A stretch of DNA of 64,000 bases, taken from Cyrtodaria siliqua. Its lineage: Eukaryota > Mollusca > Bivalvia > Adapedonta > Hiatellidae. This document shows, in pieces, positions 34,736-47,869 of the stretch (the first letter of the stretch is position 1; every line of letters starts with the position of its first letter). A program made the position numbers and the translations under genes. The notes beneath the pieces are model-generated. The model was not told the origin of the DNA, made no database searches, and saw only the letters and a list, made by a program, of their open reading frames with translations. Location of the stretch: assembly GCA_037043455.1 (NCBI GenBank), contig JAWPHD010002631.1, forward strand, positions 1 through 64,000, read 5' to 3'.

Positions 34736-37496
34736 CTATTTGAGTAAATCTTGTTCACTTATTTCCTGAACCACCACTTCATTTAAATGATCAGTGTTAG
34801 ATGGAAGCATAACATCAGAAATAAGGTCTGATGCAATAGCTTGCTGTCCAACAGATGGAGCAGAGTATTCATTCATTGACTGAATGTTTTTCCAACAACC
34901 TAAATGGGCTATTTCAGTCGGTTGCAGCCCTGCCTGAACAAGAGTGGTTGCAAATGTTTTTCTTGTTGAATGATTTACTTTCCTTCCCTCTAACTGTCCT
35001 TTTTCTGCCAGAGTGTTCATCATCTTCCCCAATTTATCTTTTCCCATGGGTTGATGGAAATACCAGACTGGGCCTTTGGGTGCAGCTAATGGTTTCAAAT
35101 AAAACCGACTTTCAGGCTGTAATAGATCTGTTGGTCTGTGTGAGCTGTACTCCTTGTACATTAACACTGGACAGTTCTCATCTCCCGGCTTTGCAAACAT
35201 TTTTGGAGTAACCTGTCTGTAGTCTCCCGCCTTACTACCATTTCTTGTCTTAGTGCTGCGCTCTGTATAATATAAATAAAATGTAATGTAAGAATACTTC
35301 AAGAGTTACACAACTTAACAAAATTAATTATGCGTCATGCAATATATAATATACTAAAGATCTTAAAATTCACGTCACAACCCGTTCGTATCTCCCGTAA
35401 ACACACGAATTAATATCATTAAAACGAGTAGAATAAGAATCTGAACCTCGACCCTTCAGTCACGACTTACCGGTCATATTACCTATTTACTCTTAAAAAA
35501 AGACTAGTTAAATCACCGTATGAATCAAGTGTTCATTTATTTATATATATACAAATTAAAATAAATGTTTATTATTATTTATCATATGTCCAACTGTTGA
35601 TGCCATATAACCTTTTTGTATTGGTGCACCTTAAAAACCACTTCCATTCAATTGTCCAACTTTTGTTAATTGTAACAAACACTGCTTACGTATTTTTAAT
35701 TATTTCACTGCGTTTCATTTTGTTTCAAACTAATTTCTGAGTAAAGGCTGACATTGTTTGTTGTAATCTGGTTTTGGACTTTGTCAGTTTCCATATACCG
35801 GTAAACAATGGGTCAAATCCGGATAGATTTACGGACCTGTGCATGTGTTTGAATGATGGTTGGGAAATGAGATAAAAAGGATCTGACAGGCTTGAATAAA
35901 ATCAACTAAATTACGATTGAATTCAAGGTATTTTCTGTCTTCTGATGTGTGCTTTAGTTCCATGTCACCCCACATGAGATTAACATGGTCCTGTCTTCCT
36001 CGAAGACCAAAGTATACCCCATTGTTCAGCCAGACCGTGTTGATTAAAGTTGCTGTTTTTTCTGAAATATAATTAGGTATGACTAATTTAAAGCTGAAGA
36101 CTATTTTTAAAAATATTATTTAAATCAGTGTTTGTATGATTTTAAACAAGATTTTTCGCTTTGTGGAACATTATCAGTGAATGACGATGACGTCATCAAC
36201 ACATCATTGACGTCATTACTCAGTGACACATATATAGCGTTTCGTATGATTAGATGATGTCGTATGTTGGTATGACGATATTGTAAGTATACACGGTCTT
36301 CTTCGTAGGACACGAACAATGGAACTACCGCATCAATTTCCGTAATTTGTTAAATTAAACAGTTACGGGAATCAACCAGGCAATTACGATGGACACTTAG
36401 CTGAACACTTAGTTGAACGGAAAAGACCGAATGATGATTAGGCCTTCATTCGCATATTTATTACACATCTGTATTATGATAAAATATATCACAGCTTTAT
36501 TACACTCTCACCCTGTAAGTAATATGATACGATATCATCCAGTTTTACTTTTTTTATGATATAACATCAAATGAACACTATGTACTCATAATATAGTAGC
36601 ACAGTTATACCGAAAGAGCTTGAATTACCCTCCCTTCAGCAGCAAAGACTGAAATCAAGATTAATATACGTGATATTGGCAATCAATGCTGAACAGTTAT
36701 ACAATGCGAATTAAAACAAGTAAGTTCACTGAATATTCCTGATTCGCTATTGAAAAAAAGAAAAAAAAAGGTAAAGGTCATTTATTTAACATGGGTAGTC
36801 GACGAAAGTCGCCACCTGGTATGGATGGAACAACTTTAATATTTCCAGTCGAGCCTGCGGCAGGTGTCTTTTTACTTCCCCAATATCCAGTCTAGGCTAG
36901 TAGTAGTAGTACTGCCGGAAACGTAGGACTTAATCACCCAGCACTGAACACCAGTCGGGAAATCAGCTGCGGATGGGAATCGAACCCGGACTGCCGGCAT
37001 GACCTTATTATATTAAGATCGAAATAATGTTCTTACCTAAGTAAAATCGTGCCAGCAATCCATCTAATTCTGAAGGTGGGATGACTTCCAATGCTCTGGT
37101 TTCACGGACAGATGATGCCCAGTCAGAAAAGATCTTGATGTCACTCTTCGTCTTGTAGATAGTGTTTTTATTTAGATTTTCTTTAATGAAGTGGTCCGTA
37201 TCTTGTTCGCTTACATGTTGGAACCTGTGAGTCTGATCCTGTTGATGATCCACTCGTTTAGGACTCGGCTGTCGTGGTGTAGCGAGACTGACATGACGGT
37301 GAGTCGGGTGACTGTCTGCAGAAACTAGATTTTCCTTGTCTTTCAGTCCGTAGTGCTCATTTGAAATTGAAAGTAATTGATGAGCCCCTGATTCAAATAA
37401 ATCACTTAGCATGCGTTCCTCGTCCCTCTCTGCCAACTGGTCGTATCGCAGCATATCATTTGCCAAAATCCCCAGAATTGCATCACCTTCATTCAT
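34736..37496 (-). CDS. Crypton/KIAA1958-like tyrosine recombinase, three exons, copy B
   Basis: The exons are 37496-37037 (460 nt), 36061-35915 (147 nt) and 35262-34736 (527 nt). All introns are phase 1 with GT-AG ends, and the sum is exactly 378 codons including the stop. The N-terminal part (residues about 105-152) has the SAM-like core (KTKSDIKIFSDWASS, then IPPSELDGLLARFYL). Exon 2 has WLNNGVYFGLRGR, with the likely catalytic Arg at 174. Exon 3 has HSTR (H300, R303) and the nucleophile Tyr at 335 in NIQSMNEYS. The usual H/W-G-H box is altered (AHLGCWK). Tyrosine recombinases cut and rejoin DNA through a 3'-phosphotyrosine link; this branch includes Crypton transposons and domesticated relatives (DUF3504). 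Relative to copy C, a 44-bp deletion near the end shifts the frame, so the tail ends at ISEQDLLK. A SINE sits in intron 1. Confidence 0.8.
36750..37010 (-). mobile_element. SINE in recombinase intron 1, copy B
   Basis: On the minus strand a B-box-like gggttcgattcccatc (36972-36987) is followed by a GC-richer body (ctgatttcccgactggtgtt, then tactactactactagcctag, then gtggcgactttcgtcgacta) and a T-rich tail near 36752-36770. The A box is not clear, so the head may be truncated. The same insertion is in copy C with one fewer tag triplet. Confidence 0.6.
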
Positions 37497-38084
37497 TGTT
37501 GTCGTTTGTTATCGCTGTTACTTCCCCTGTTACCGCTCGACGGCGCGTGAATCACACACGAACGTGATAATAGCTATATTTTAGCAAAGTCGATGTAACC
37601 GAATTTACAAATAATCAAACCTTAATTATTTTGATTGTCTACATTGTGACGTTGTGTTTTTTCAAAATGGTTTCCTTAAAGACCGAAATAAAGGGAAATA
37701 GCCTTGGTCATACAGGCCTTGTTGACTTATCCAATCAGATTGCTTGAATTTCATATTGGCCGAGTTTTCTCATATTGGCCGAGTTTCTCTTCATATTGGC
37801 CTTGTTTTTACCATATGATGTGTGCAGTTTCTTGCAAACCACGGCAGATATTCAGTAGTTAATTAATAATGCAGTACATATAGAAGTTCTATATTGGTTG
37901 TATTACAATAGAGTATATGTTTAATTTTTGATAAACATAATACTCCGTTTCAGTAATGTAAAACTTAATCTTACTGCGCTTTTTGCAATATGTCCGTAAT
38001 TACAGTATGCTTGATTAAAGTAGATATGTAAACTCCATATGATGATGATAGATGTCTTTCTGTAACACGTTTTGGACCTACAAC

Positions 38085-39957
38085 TATGAAGGGCAAGTTT
38101 TATTTTGGTTTTATTTTGGATAACTCCCGGAAAGATAAGTGTTCGTGCCGTGTTCCGATATATGCCGATGGACCATACTTCAGACGAATTTGCTTGTGTT
38201 ACAGTAAAATAATGTTGAATACTAAAATATCCAATAACATAGTTGGCTGTCCCGTTTTTAACATTGTTTAACGTTACGTTCTAACTTTAACCAATATTAA
38301 CAACATAGCTGAATGTCCATCATATGAAGGGTGTATTCACAAAGGCATTTATGCATTTTGAAAGAGCAACATAACCTAGGCTTTAGTTTTGGGAAATTGT
38401 CCTTCCGTAGAAAAACACGGTTCGTTCTTTCATGAATATGCCTAACCTTGCTAACATATTTACATGACTAGTGAATGTGTTGACAAGAAAATATCAACAA
38501 TATACGAAATGTGTTTTAAATTCACATGGTTATACCATGTAAATGATAAGCAATATGTAATTTATGATTAAAGGGAATGTAGGCATACATACAAACAGAT
38601 TTAATTATTGAGAGCTCTGAAAGAATAGGACAACGGTGAAGGTCGTATTAAAATCGGATGAAAAACCAAAAAGATGTATATTTAGGATATGACGTCATAG
38701 TGTTAAATTACCATTCATGGCATATAGCTAAATATCATTGAATGCAAATAAAATCACTGCAAATATTGCAAATTGATATACTGCTTAGAACTTTAGTATA
38801 CTTACTTATACTGTTTCTTTGGTTTCCAGTCCTATAAATGAATATAGTATCATATAGTTATCAAGATTCCATAGATGGTAATCAAGAACTATGATGCCAT
38901 AGTTCTTCAAATGGCGTATTCTATATACGCTTCCAAAGAAATTTATTTCTTCCTTGTTTATCATTCGATTTTAATCGTGTTTTTTTTCAAGTTTTTCAGA
39001 ATTCTCAATACAAATTAATATTTTTAACGGAAAACATTTAGAAGAAACGAGAAACGAGAAAAATTGTAGACTCGATCTTACAGAGTATGTTGATGAGCGG
39101 TATTTTAAGTTGCATCACCTCGCGCTTCCACTTTCACCCTTATACATGTTATATACAAGTAGTTTTCTGATTTAACGCCACAAGATTGGCATGATTTCCC
39201 AAAAGGATCAAAAAGTAATAAACTACTGATGTTTAGTCGGGGCAACCCTTTTTCATTCGTCACACAGCACTAAACCTAGTGTGAATGTCAATATATACTG
39301 AACGCGGATGATGTGAGAGGAACAAGCACACACACAAGAATAAAGTAGCATTCGCGGTTTTATTGGGTCTGTGCATAATAGGTTGTATACGTGTTAACAC
39401 CTTTTACGCTACATACATGTAGCACCGGCTTGAACGGTATTCTGCTTTAACGCCAGAAATATTGGTCTTGGCGACCCCAAAGGACCAGTAAAAATGAGAT
39501 AAAGGGTCCTTTAGAGACCACAGCGTCCGAGCGCAAAGGCATCGTAGGTCCGCACTGTACTGCAAACAAGGACTTGCAAATACAATGAAAGAGACGAAAA
39601 ACAACAGAAAGGGTGGTGAAGACAGGGTTACCGACTTGGAACGGTCAGTAGGCAATAAGGCCCACTGGTAAGCTTGAATCGATTTTATATGCGCACAATC
39701 CAAGCTATTATCCTGTCTTCAGCGCCCAAATAGACAAGACAGTGTAAACAAAACTACATCCCATCAAAAGGAGTAAGTAAGTCTTAGCAATTCTAATTTG
39801 ATATCGGGGCGATCTTTTACAGCCGCCACACAACAATAAAGGAACGCTAATATGAATGTTACTGCATACTAAAAAGGGGCTCCCTTAGAAATGAACAAAC
39901 GCAAACAAGAGAGAAAATAGCAGACTCGATTTTATTAAATCGGTTCACGAGAGGTAA
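38085..39957. repeat. Block B middle segment (paralogous to 25570-28300 and 58010-59879)
   Basis: This is non-coding sequence shared by the three blocks. The open frame that recurs at 38086 and 58010 (61 codons) is closed in block A by changes and has no domain, so I treat it as intronic. At 39492-39777 blocks B and C share an insertion missing from block A. It contains a variant of the dispersed repeat (gttaccgacttggaacggtc). Confidence 0.6.
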
Positions 39958-41097
39958 TACAGCTATCGAATCGTTTTATTACCGAGTTTTCCGTTAATCT
40001 ACCGTTTCAAACCAGTTTGTCGTTCGTTTGTCGTTTTAAAACGGAAACGACCGAAAACGGGTTTGCAAACGCTTTAAGTGCGCATGCTCAGAGTTTTTCC
40101 GTTTCCAAACGCTCTGAAACGGGCGTTTCCAAACGCGCGTAGTGCGCATGCGCAGAGTTTGCAAACGCGTTTTTTAGTTTTTACCATTTTTTGCGTTTGA
40201 CCAATGAAAAAAGGACAGTACAATTAGATAATTCTCTTCTACGATCGTTGGTTTAACAGTAATTGATTGATGCAGCAAATGAAACAAACATTTATATTAA
40301 TTAGAAACACAAATTGATGCTTAATACTTAAGAGTTATGTTAATTCCTACGTGCAAACCCCATGCATTTTCCCATCATTTATATTCATGACACCATCGAG
40401 TTGATATATGCTTAACTAAATCTGGGTCAAAAATGACATATAGTGCCCTGACTAGATGCATCCTTTAATTACCCGGGTTTTGGATATGCATCAACGGCTT
40501 TATTGCACAAAACACCCGACGTCGACAATCATAAATTGTTTAATCCATAGCTCGCGTAGTGTGTACAAGAGACATCAGTAATTAGATATTTTTCACATTA
40601 TACATACTGGAAGTATGAAAACTTAATATTTCCAAATTAATTAGTGCTGTAAAATTTAGTTTGTAAATAAATGGAATATACACAGTTTACCTAATAAATG
40701 GGAGAAAGCCGTAATGGAAATAAGGGCAAAACCGGAAAAATGGACAACATAATGAATTATTGTCGCTATATAACCACATCTGTTGTTTTAGCGTGTTTGT
40801 GATCCGTGTGAAATTAAAAAATAAGATATATATTGCATCGGATGGAATGCACTAATGATTATAAAGGGACGCAGAGCAATCTTGAATAATTTTATTAAAA
40901 TAAGCACCTTCGTATGGAGTTCGTTTTAAAGGGACCCACGGCAATCTTGAAGTGTTTGAAATGGGTGTCTCGATTTATATAACCAGAATCATATTTACTT
41001 TTAACCTGGTTACATTTAAATAGATACTATTGTAAGTATTCTCTTTTTCGTCTTACTTTATTATACGTTTTAATATATTATTGGTGCTATACATAGA

Positions 41098-41244
41098 GGA
41101 TCTGACATGAGTTGTCATTTAATACAACATTTTATTAAACGAGTTCACGAATTTGTTATTGAGCGAGCCTCTGGCGAGCTTAATAACAAATTCCTGGACG
41201 AGTTTAATAAAATTGTGTATGAAATGACAACGAGTGTCAGATCC
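41098..41244. repeat. Long palindrome with ~66-nt arms
   Basis: The left arm begins ggatctgacatgagttgtca and reaches aatttgttattgag. The right arm is its near reverse complement, from cttaataacaaattc to cgagtgtcagatcc. The loop is about 15 nt (cgagcctctggcgag). It resembles a complete short fold-back element. Confidence 0.8.
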
Positions 41245-41257
41245 TTTTTATCACATG

Positions 41258-41517
41258 AATTTGAATTTTTGAAATTTTGAATTTTGAATTTTGAATTTTT
41301 GAATTTTTGAATTTTGAAATTTTGGAATTTTGAATCTTTGAAATTTTGAAATTTTGAAAATTTGAATTTTGAAATTTTTGAAATTTTGAAATTTTGAAAT
41401 TTTGAAATTTGGAATTTTGGAATTTTGAATTTTGTATTTTTGAATTGTTTGAATTTGAAATTTTGAATTTTTATATTTTGAATTTTGAAATTTTTGAATT
41501 TTGAATTTTGAAATTTC
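41258..41517. repeat. (GAAATTTT)n-type simple array
   Basis: Units of gaattttgaaattttgaa and close variants run for about 260 bp. A 130-codon minus-strand open frame across it (41145-41537), rich in Lys, Phe, Asn and Ile, is a product of the repeat and not a gene. Confidence 0.9.
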
Positions 41518-41714
41518 GGTCGCCTTGTATTACACATGGTTAATATAAGGAAATACGTAATGGGTATATTATACGGAATACAAGCAGTTTCATGTGATAA
41601 AATACAATTTGCTTATTACTATTCTTATAATTAATATAAATGATTGAACAAATGTGTTATCCACAGGACGCCTGAGTTTAAAAAAAAAAACAAGATTGCG
41701 ATGTGTCCCTCTAA

Positions 41715-43310
41715 CGTTGCTTGAATATATTTTTAAATTAAAAAGTTATATCATCTCAGAGTTTTGAATATATTTTCGTTAAACTGTGCAATATTGTCAA
41801 ATGTAGTAATATACAAAAACAAAATATGTAATTAACGAAGAAACACTAACGGGACGCCGCGAGCTTTAAAGAAATTCAGGTTGTCTTTATCCCTTTAATA
41901 TGAATCAAGCTGATTCAAATATTCATTAATTAAATTGCTCGTATGAATGTTTTTTATAACAACGGTGTACATAGCAATTATGTCATATATTGTGAAACAT
42001 ATGTTCCTGGTTTAATTTGAATACAATTATGCACTGTTACGATTGCAAAAAAATGTACACTGGTTGGAAATAAAGCGTGAATAGCGGTTTAAATGCATGA
42101 ATACGCCGATATATACATTATAGTACAGAGTATGAACTTAGAATTCATTACTTTAAAATACACACGAACGACAAGAAACAGTCACAAAAGGCTAGAATTT
42201 AATTGAACTTATAGAGAAAGAAATTGACGAGACGCCGCGAATTTAAATAAAAAAAATCAAGGCTGCCGTGTTTCAAACCTAAACTATAATGTTTCGAAAT
42301 CTGCAGATATTGCCGTTATTGAGAGATATAAACAAAGTCATACAGTTACTTATAATATGAAAAACGTATTAACTTAACTTTGAAGAACTCGATATCCTAT
42401 GAAGTTATATTATTTAACTTTAACCGATTCCATAAGAAAACAACATTATCATATTGCAATTTGGTAAAATAGTTATATCTGGTTTACATTTTTTTATTCC
42501 TAATTATTTCACAGACCTAATAGCTAATTATTAATATGTCTGTGATTATTTGTACAACATTGTTTGTGCTCACTATATACGTAGAAAGTACAAGAACGGA
42601 AGTAAACTAAACTAATAATGTGTTTTACTCCTTATAGTTTTAAACTATTCAATAAAATAGTTTCTGAGAGTATCAAATACCAGATAGTTTTCGTCTGATC
42701 ATAAAATTATTTTGACCAGTGCACATTGTATTAATACAAATAACATATATTGAAAATAAATTTCAGCCTGTTTTAGTATTATAAAGTGCCTCTTTAATTA
42801 TAAACTAAATCAATATTCGTCGTAAATCATAGTTGAAAATGTTATGTCGCCTGATAAAATTATATAATACAATACAGCATGCATAATTAAAATTTAGGAT
42901 TGTACCATGTATTATTTAGTTCGTCACTTGCGATTGGCTGATTGAAATAAAAGGGAGTAACTGACTATATGTAACAACATGTGATTGGCCAACATACGAG
43001 ACGCTGAGAACCCCAACTGTGACTGTAATGGTCAGTAATGGACGCTCCACGGACACTCGTAAATAACAGTTCAGGATACCAGTCCTATATACATTGATAG
43101 CATTCATGTTTGATTTGACAAATAAATACGAATAATTAATAATGCAGGTATAAGGACAAACCACCATCCATTGCTGCACGATGAAGCTCGGTGGCAGCAA
43201 GCACATTAAATAAAGCTTGCACTGTAAAAAAAATTAATTAAATAATTCAGATTAACGTTCATTATTCGCATGCGTTACGTTTGTTCACATCATGTCGTAA
43301 TTTTGTGTTA
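41715..43310. other. AT-rich interior of the 8.2-kb element
   Basis: No gene is supported. Apart from decayed TTAA-family termini near 41870 and 42262, I recognise nothing in this interval. Confidence 0.4.
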
Positions 43311-43318
43311 ATATGGAT

Positions 43319-43402
43319 GATACTACAACTGCTACTGCGGCTGCTGCTACTGCTGCTACCGCTGCTGCTGCTACTGCTGCTGCTGCTGCTACTACTACCA
43401 CC

Positions 43403-43437
<35 letters not shown>
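43319..43437. repeat. (ACN/GCN)n trinucleotide microsatellite
   Basis: About 39 consecutive triplets of act, gct, acc and gcc run without a break and end in eleven act/acc triplets. Frames through it read poly-Thr/Ala or poly-Val/Ala and are repeat artefacts. Confidence 0.9.
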
Positions 43438-44142
43438 AGGCATGTTTTTTTTAAATGCACGAATTATATCGTCCTTCCGCAACTTAAAGGAAGTACATCA
43501 GGTTTTGGAAGCAACACGTGTATTAATAAAATACAAAGCTATGAAATTGTGAAATGGCTCTAAGCTACTGTATAGCAAGCTCAATAAGTTTCCTATATTA
43601 CAGGCTTATTAGGCCTTGGAGTAATCACAAGATTATAAATAACCGTCACACGTGATCACCGCGGCGATACTGACACATGACGTTCGTTTTGCAAGATGTT
43701 GCGATTTTTACCTCCAAGCTTAAAAAGGCTATCTTTGGCACGTAACATTAGTTAGTCAATACCACATGTATGTATTTTTTTGTATATGTTAGGTGTAATT
43801 TACTTTGGTCGTGTATAGCTCATTTAGTTCATTTTTCCTTATTTTAATTGCGAAATAATATATTTGAACAATTTTAAAAGAACTACCAATCCTGATGTAT
43901 TCCCTTTAACCAAGTGAAAATCCACAACGCGTGTAGATATTAGAGTGTATGGATAAGCAAGTGGCATACACGTTTTAAGTGTACCCATTTCACATATTCA
44001 GTAAGCGCGCTGTAACAAAATACGGAAATATTTAAATGGTGTTTAATGGATTGTCAACACATGGAATGTTATTTAAAGCCGTCCCAGAAGAAGGGTTGCG
44101 ATCCGATAACTTGATATATTCGGAATAATAAAAGATATTCAC

Positions 44143-45624
44143 ATTTTGCCATTATCAAATCCCGCTCTCGTTTTTTGCGAGATTTCGAGTTCGTGGGGTC
44201 TGAACATTAACTCTGTTTAGTGAATATACAGTGTATATTTGTTTTAGAACGTATCATGAACACATATCGTGCGAGTGCTATTTCTGGTTGTGTTAGTAAT
44301 ATAAGCTGTTAGAATATTGACCTTATCTGTGGGAAATGGCTTTTTTTACTGCCATTATAATAATACCTTGAAAGTTAAGGTAGATGTGCATTACTCAAAT
44401 ATCATACTCCTCATGTTTCGTAAATTATTTAAAGTAATTAACTTACTTATTACACTTGAATAAGCAAGTACCTGCATTTTAATCACATTTAACATGTTTA
44501 ACAAGTTTTATCTATTTATAATTATATATATAACTTCTTGTAAACAGGAACGGTTCATATTAATATTGTCTACCAGTAGTTTGAGAATCAAGTACTGTAC
44601 GTGCTGACTCACGTTTTTTATTTGGACAAATCCTACTGAACGTAATTCATTTGTAATGTGTTTAGTTTCACAAATGCATTCTATAAATAAAATTGAAAAT
44701 TAAAACAGTTAACTCAAGTAATACTTTTACTCTCGCCGTATGTCACACATTAAAATATGACAGAGTTATAGTATACATCTGATGTCAACACTCCACGCGT
44801 AGCCAGTGTTTGTGATTTATGGCCTCTTTGATCTAAATAAACATCCTGCTTAGGACAGCCAATTAGCCACGGGGTATCGCATTATTACGATTGGAGAAAC
44901 CGTTTATATTTTGATTGCAATAAACAACCTGTAAATAAAGCGACTGTTCAATTAATTGTTTTTAGCATGGCTATATATCTATAAACGTCCCATGATTTAT
45001 AAAATCTTATAGTAGGAATAAAAAAATGTATTGCAGAGTTGTGTTATTTTATATATGCCGTATCAACAGTAAATTACTTTTTGCGAAACATATTCGCTTG
45101 TGGAATATACTTGTATGAAAGTTATTTAAAGGAGAATTGAAAGACTCTCAAACTACTATGCTTAATTATTCTTTTATTTTTATTTTATAGCTGGTAGACA
45201 AGATTAATATGAATCGTTCCTGTTTACAAGAAAGTTATATATATAACTTGGTTAATACGATTAAAATGTAGGGATGTATTTAAGTGTAATAAATAAAGTG
45301 AATTACTTTAAATAATTTATTAAACACGAGGATAATGATCTTTGAATAACGCACATCTACCTACTTTCGGTTTTAATGTATCGTTATAATGGCAGTAAAA
45401 AAGCCATTTTACCAAGAAAAGGTCAATATTCCGACAGCTTATATTACTACAGGGCTTCATATAAAGCCCTGATTACTAACACAACTAGAAAATGCACTCG
45501 CACGATATTTTTGCATGATACGTTCTAAAATGTGTCTAGAACAATTAAACACTGTTTACTCATTGAGACACCCCGAACTCGAAATCTTGCGAAAAACGAG
45601 AGCGAGATTTGATAATGGCAAAAT
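44143..45624. mobile_element. 1.48-kb fold-back element with ~434-bp inverted arms
   Basis: The left arm (44143-44576) starts attttgccattatcaaatc, and the right arm (45191-45624) ends as its reverse complement gatttgataatggcaaaat. Matching segments follow in order: gagatttcgagttcg, agaacgtatcatg, ttactgccattataa, attatttaaagtaatt, and cttgtaaacaggaacg through ttgtctaccag. The ~614-bp centre is AT-rich and non-coding. No convincing target-site duplication was seen. It lies inside the 8.2-kb TIR element. Confidence 0.8.
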
Positions 45625-47869
45625 CGAAAATCAACCCGCCTACACGAATCCTGTTTCTGCAGGATGTCGAGTCTTAAGTTAAGTATCACTAATATAATGA
45701 TTATACATTGGCCAGCGTTTGATTGGTCAATTGAATGACACTACTTAATGAGGAAACAAAATCATCCTACGTCTTTTGTTAAAATAAAGTTCAAATCTCA
45801 TCCATGTCCTGGTATACAGGATGGTGTCACTTAACCACTTATGAACCCCCGCTTCATCTGCTGACCACATCATACATGTATAATTCAATGGCTAGATTCT
45901 ACCAGTTATAGAAATATAATATCAGCGTAAATTAAGTCCCCCATGCATGACTGTTACAATACATTTATAGTTTCAAGCACAATGCCTTACCCTGAGCTAC
46001 TGAGGTAGCTGTCTTATGGAGAATGAGTATAATTAAGCATTCTCAACTTAGCTTTATTAGTTGCAAGCACAGTTTAATTACCTGACTCTGTTTCGATGCG
46101 ATTTCATTGAATGCGTTATACATATAAATAAACTTTTGAAAACAAATTCAATTAAAATAAACTTATGAAACACAACAGCATGTAATGATACAGATGGACG
46201 GACAGCGCGTATATGTGTGTGTGTGCACGTGTGTGTTGGATGTCGTGGAGTGGAAGTGGGGGGTGTTTGTGGATGTGGGGGTCGGGAAGGCTACCTATCC
46301 GTTTCGTTTCAAAATAAGCTTCACATGGTCTAATCGTCTTTATTTTTCATTCCATTTTGATAATTATTCACCCGTTACTACACGTTATTTAAACAGCCCG
46401 TTGAATTTGCGTCTACATGACTGGTCGAAAACAATAATTATATATTATGTTTATTGTTGTATTTAAACTAATCAAGTTGATATATTTATTAAAGTAACAT
46501 ACATGTCACATGATTGTTTCTAATTTGAGATAAATAATTTAGTTCATAATATAACAAAAAGCCGTAAAATTTAGTTTATAGTGTTTACCATAATACATTT
46601 TATGTTAATAACGAATACATACTAAATATGGCGACGGGTGGTCAGTTGGCAGTTCGGCTAATTGGTTTGTTGTATAGCATTTAATTAGTACACTTTTCAT
46701 TATACATGTACACTTGGTGCGTCAAATCAGTAATCATCAGAATAAAAACATGAAAGACTGACAACGATCCTTGATTATGAATATAAATTATATCTAGAGC
46801 AAAGAATGGTCTTAGTTTATCGTTCATTTGCTCACGTTATCGTTCAATAACGGGAGCGCAGACCTTCATGAAATTAATCGTAACATTTTAAGTTATTGAT
46901 AAGTTATAATATTGTTGTTTTTTACGCTTATTATTTTTATTTTTTGGTTTTAATTAAAAAAATACGTATACATTTATACATACATATCTGTTGCTTCTCT
47001 TAGATACATGTTAATATCCACTAGTAGCTATATGTTTGCATGCTTTTTCCTCTTTGTTATTGTGTTTTATCAAATAGTTATCTGAAATCAAAATCCCATT
47101 TTTGAAGTTTGTAAATTATTATAAAAAACAGGATTATGAATGTGAAACTCCAAAACGTTGCTGTTATAGATGTAATAACACTTTTTCCCATAATACTTTA
47201 TTACATGCAATTAGTAAACAATAAATAGTATTTGACGCATTGGAATATGCGTGTACTTTGAACAGCTGCATGTTGGATCCGCCGAATGGAATTTTCTTAA
47301 TATGTCGATTCGTTAAATTGTTTTGTGTATTTGTATTTATCATACGTTTAAAGTTAATTTGTTATAATTAGTTTGTATCGCTATACCCATGTTGTGTAAG
47401 CACAATAAAAGCCGTATATATAAACAGGGCTCTGTATTACGTCCCAGATATAAAGTATGTTTGACTCTTTAAACATTACGTTTGATTTGCATTAAATGTA
47501 TTCTAAGAACCGAATCGTGATCAATATAATCATGTGTAATTGTTTAACCCCTTATATTTAATGCGTATAGTCAACTCCGCCGTTCAGCGTGTCAGTTATT
47601 ACGATTACACAATTAACACCTAGTACACACACACGCAGTAAACGTGTCATTCATTTCATGCGCGGCGTCTGTTTATTAAGTCCACTTAAAGTGTTAATCC
47701 CATTAACGCAAATAAATATACATGTATCATATAGCTATGTAACTCATTATTTATACAACACCATGTATAGCTTAACAGAGTATCGCCACTAATATAAAAT
47801 AGTATGCGTCTGCTACGAAATAATTATTTAGCGCAACGGAATGTTTTAGTGGTTAAATGATCTGCATTC
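45625..47869. other. AT-rich interior of the 8.2-kb element, right part
   Basis: A short GT-rich stretch (46208-46285) is the only notable feature. No gene or element is recognised. Confidence 0.4.

Larger units (their letters stand above)
34406..37865 (-). mobile_element. Crypton-like tyrosine-recombinase element, copy B
   Basis: This segment of about 3.46 kb is absent from block A, where gatctataatgcag is continuous, and present in blocks B and C. ATAAT occurs at both junctions (34401-34405 and 37866-37870), and both ends carry ttattaattaa in inverted orientation just inside. Read with the gene, the 5' end has GGCCAATATGA three times (37739-37800 on the plus strand as tcatattggcc) and the 3' end at least twice (34431-34480), next to a hairpin at 34468-34502. 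These could be recombinase binding sites. It encodes a three-exon recombinase on the minus strand, opposite to the host gene. Confidence 0.75.
40930..41710. mobile_element. Nested TTAA element carrying a palindrome and a GAAATTTT array
   Basis: The left end agggacccacggcaatcttg follows TTAA (40926-40929). The right end, read in reverse complement, is agggacacatcgcaatcttg, next to ctaa at 41711. These match the termini of the 315-bp element at 14408, so they belong to one family. Within it lie a 147-bp palindrome and a simple array. Further decayed termini of the family (about 40863, 41870 and 42262) suggest several nested copies. Confidence 0.6.

Noticed and set aside
34855..35211. 118-codon plus-strand open frame, repeated at 54778-55134
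   Set aside because: It is antisense to exon 3 of the recombinase, whose motifs and splice phases are clear.
38086..38271. 61-codon open frame conserved between blocks B and C (58010-58195)
   Set aside because: The conservation is explained by recent segmental duplication, the block A copy has disabling differences, and no domain is visible.
41145..41537. 130-codon Lys/Phe/Asn/Ile-rich open frame on the minus strand
   Set aside because: It is generated by the GAAATTTT simple array and part of a palindrome; no gene is implied.
43285..43552. Open frames with poly-Thr/Ala and poly-Val/Ala
   Set aside because: Both are translations of a trinucleotide microsatellite.
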